This document shows positions 44,648-44,681 of a DNA stretch of 44,681 nucleotides, piece after piece. The position numbers were made by a program, and so were the translations under genes. The first letter of the stretch is position 1. Every line of letters starts with the position of its first letter. The notes beneath the pieces are model-generated. The model did not search any database and was not told the DNA's origin. It saw nothing but the letters and a program-made list of their open reading frames with translations. The DNA is from Zooshikella harenae (GTDB lineage: Bacteria > Pseudomonadota > Gammaproteobacteria > Pseudomonadales > Zooshikellaceae), in the NCBI RefSeq assembly GCF_018837975.1, contig NZ_JAGSOY010000039.1, positions 1 through 44,681 of the forward strand, in the 5' to 3' direction.

Positions 44648-44681
44648 ACTCTACCTTTATAAAAGCCATTTTCTAAAGCAC

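Overview
The window looks like chromosomal DNA of a marine-type gammaproteobacterium related to Pseudomonadales/Oceanospirillales. The evidence is gene order. The run leuCDB - asd - fimV - truA - trpF - (trpBA) - accD - folC - SPOR protein - cvpA - purF - metZ is the classic Pseudomonas-like arrangement, here with trpB and trpA still sitting between trpF and accD. smrB / prmB / aroC is also a conserved gammaproteobacterial neighbourhood. Base composition is moderately AT-rich. No species call can be made from sequence alone.

Layout. (1) 1-936: AT-rich flank and a small nucleotidyltransferase-fold gene with weak integron-cassette-like features around it. (2) 1335-6610: a catabolic island for 4-hydroxyproline. 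It holds an epimerase and a 2-oxoglutarate-semialdehyde dehydrogenase on the minus strand, and a FAD D-hydroxyproline oxidoreductase and a DHDPS-family deaminase on the plus strand. Together they could turn trans-4-hydroxy-L-proline into 2-oxoglutarate. (3) 6599-8312: an orphan periplasmic solute-binding-type protein and an exported protein made of two CBM21-like starch/glycogen-binding domains. (4) 8422-32104: housekeeping block with smrB, prmB, aroC, an MFS carrier, a SixA-like phosphatase, LysR + leuCDB, asd, fimV, truA, trpFBA, accD, folC, a SPOR protein, cvpA, purF and metZ, closed by a strong terminator. (5) 32473-41211: an eleven-gene, same-strand, tightly packed Ter cluster. It consists of terZ-terA-terB-terC-terD-terD/E, followed by a biosynthetic module: TRSP-type phosphoribosyltransferase, HAD phosphatase, StiP/PELOTA-type phosphoribosyltransferase and CitE-like lyase. 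It ends with a small DUF6471 helix-turn-helix-like protein and a stem-loop. (6) 41385-44647: four small accessory genes (DUF5329, DUF817, a YgdI/YgdR-like lipoprotein, a DUF4412-like exported protein) in gene-poor DNA.

The most interesting region is the Ter cluster. Ter-linked biosynthetic modules have been predicted in the literature to make a nucleoside-like metabolite. This one is fused with the ter structural genes into one apparent operon, shows no ATP-grasp gene inside the window, carries a DUF6471 gene as its last cistron, and has an exact 11-bp tandem duplication upstream. Also notable are a dispersed hairpin repeat present twice 41 kb apart in opposite orientation, a twin-domain CBM21-like protein with a conserved GLGCYG motif, a four-codon minicistron in front of that gene, and 11-bp-phased direct repeats in the divergent hydroxyproline promoter region. 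All family assignments are by recognition of motifs and overall sequence resemblance; no database search was run.
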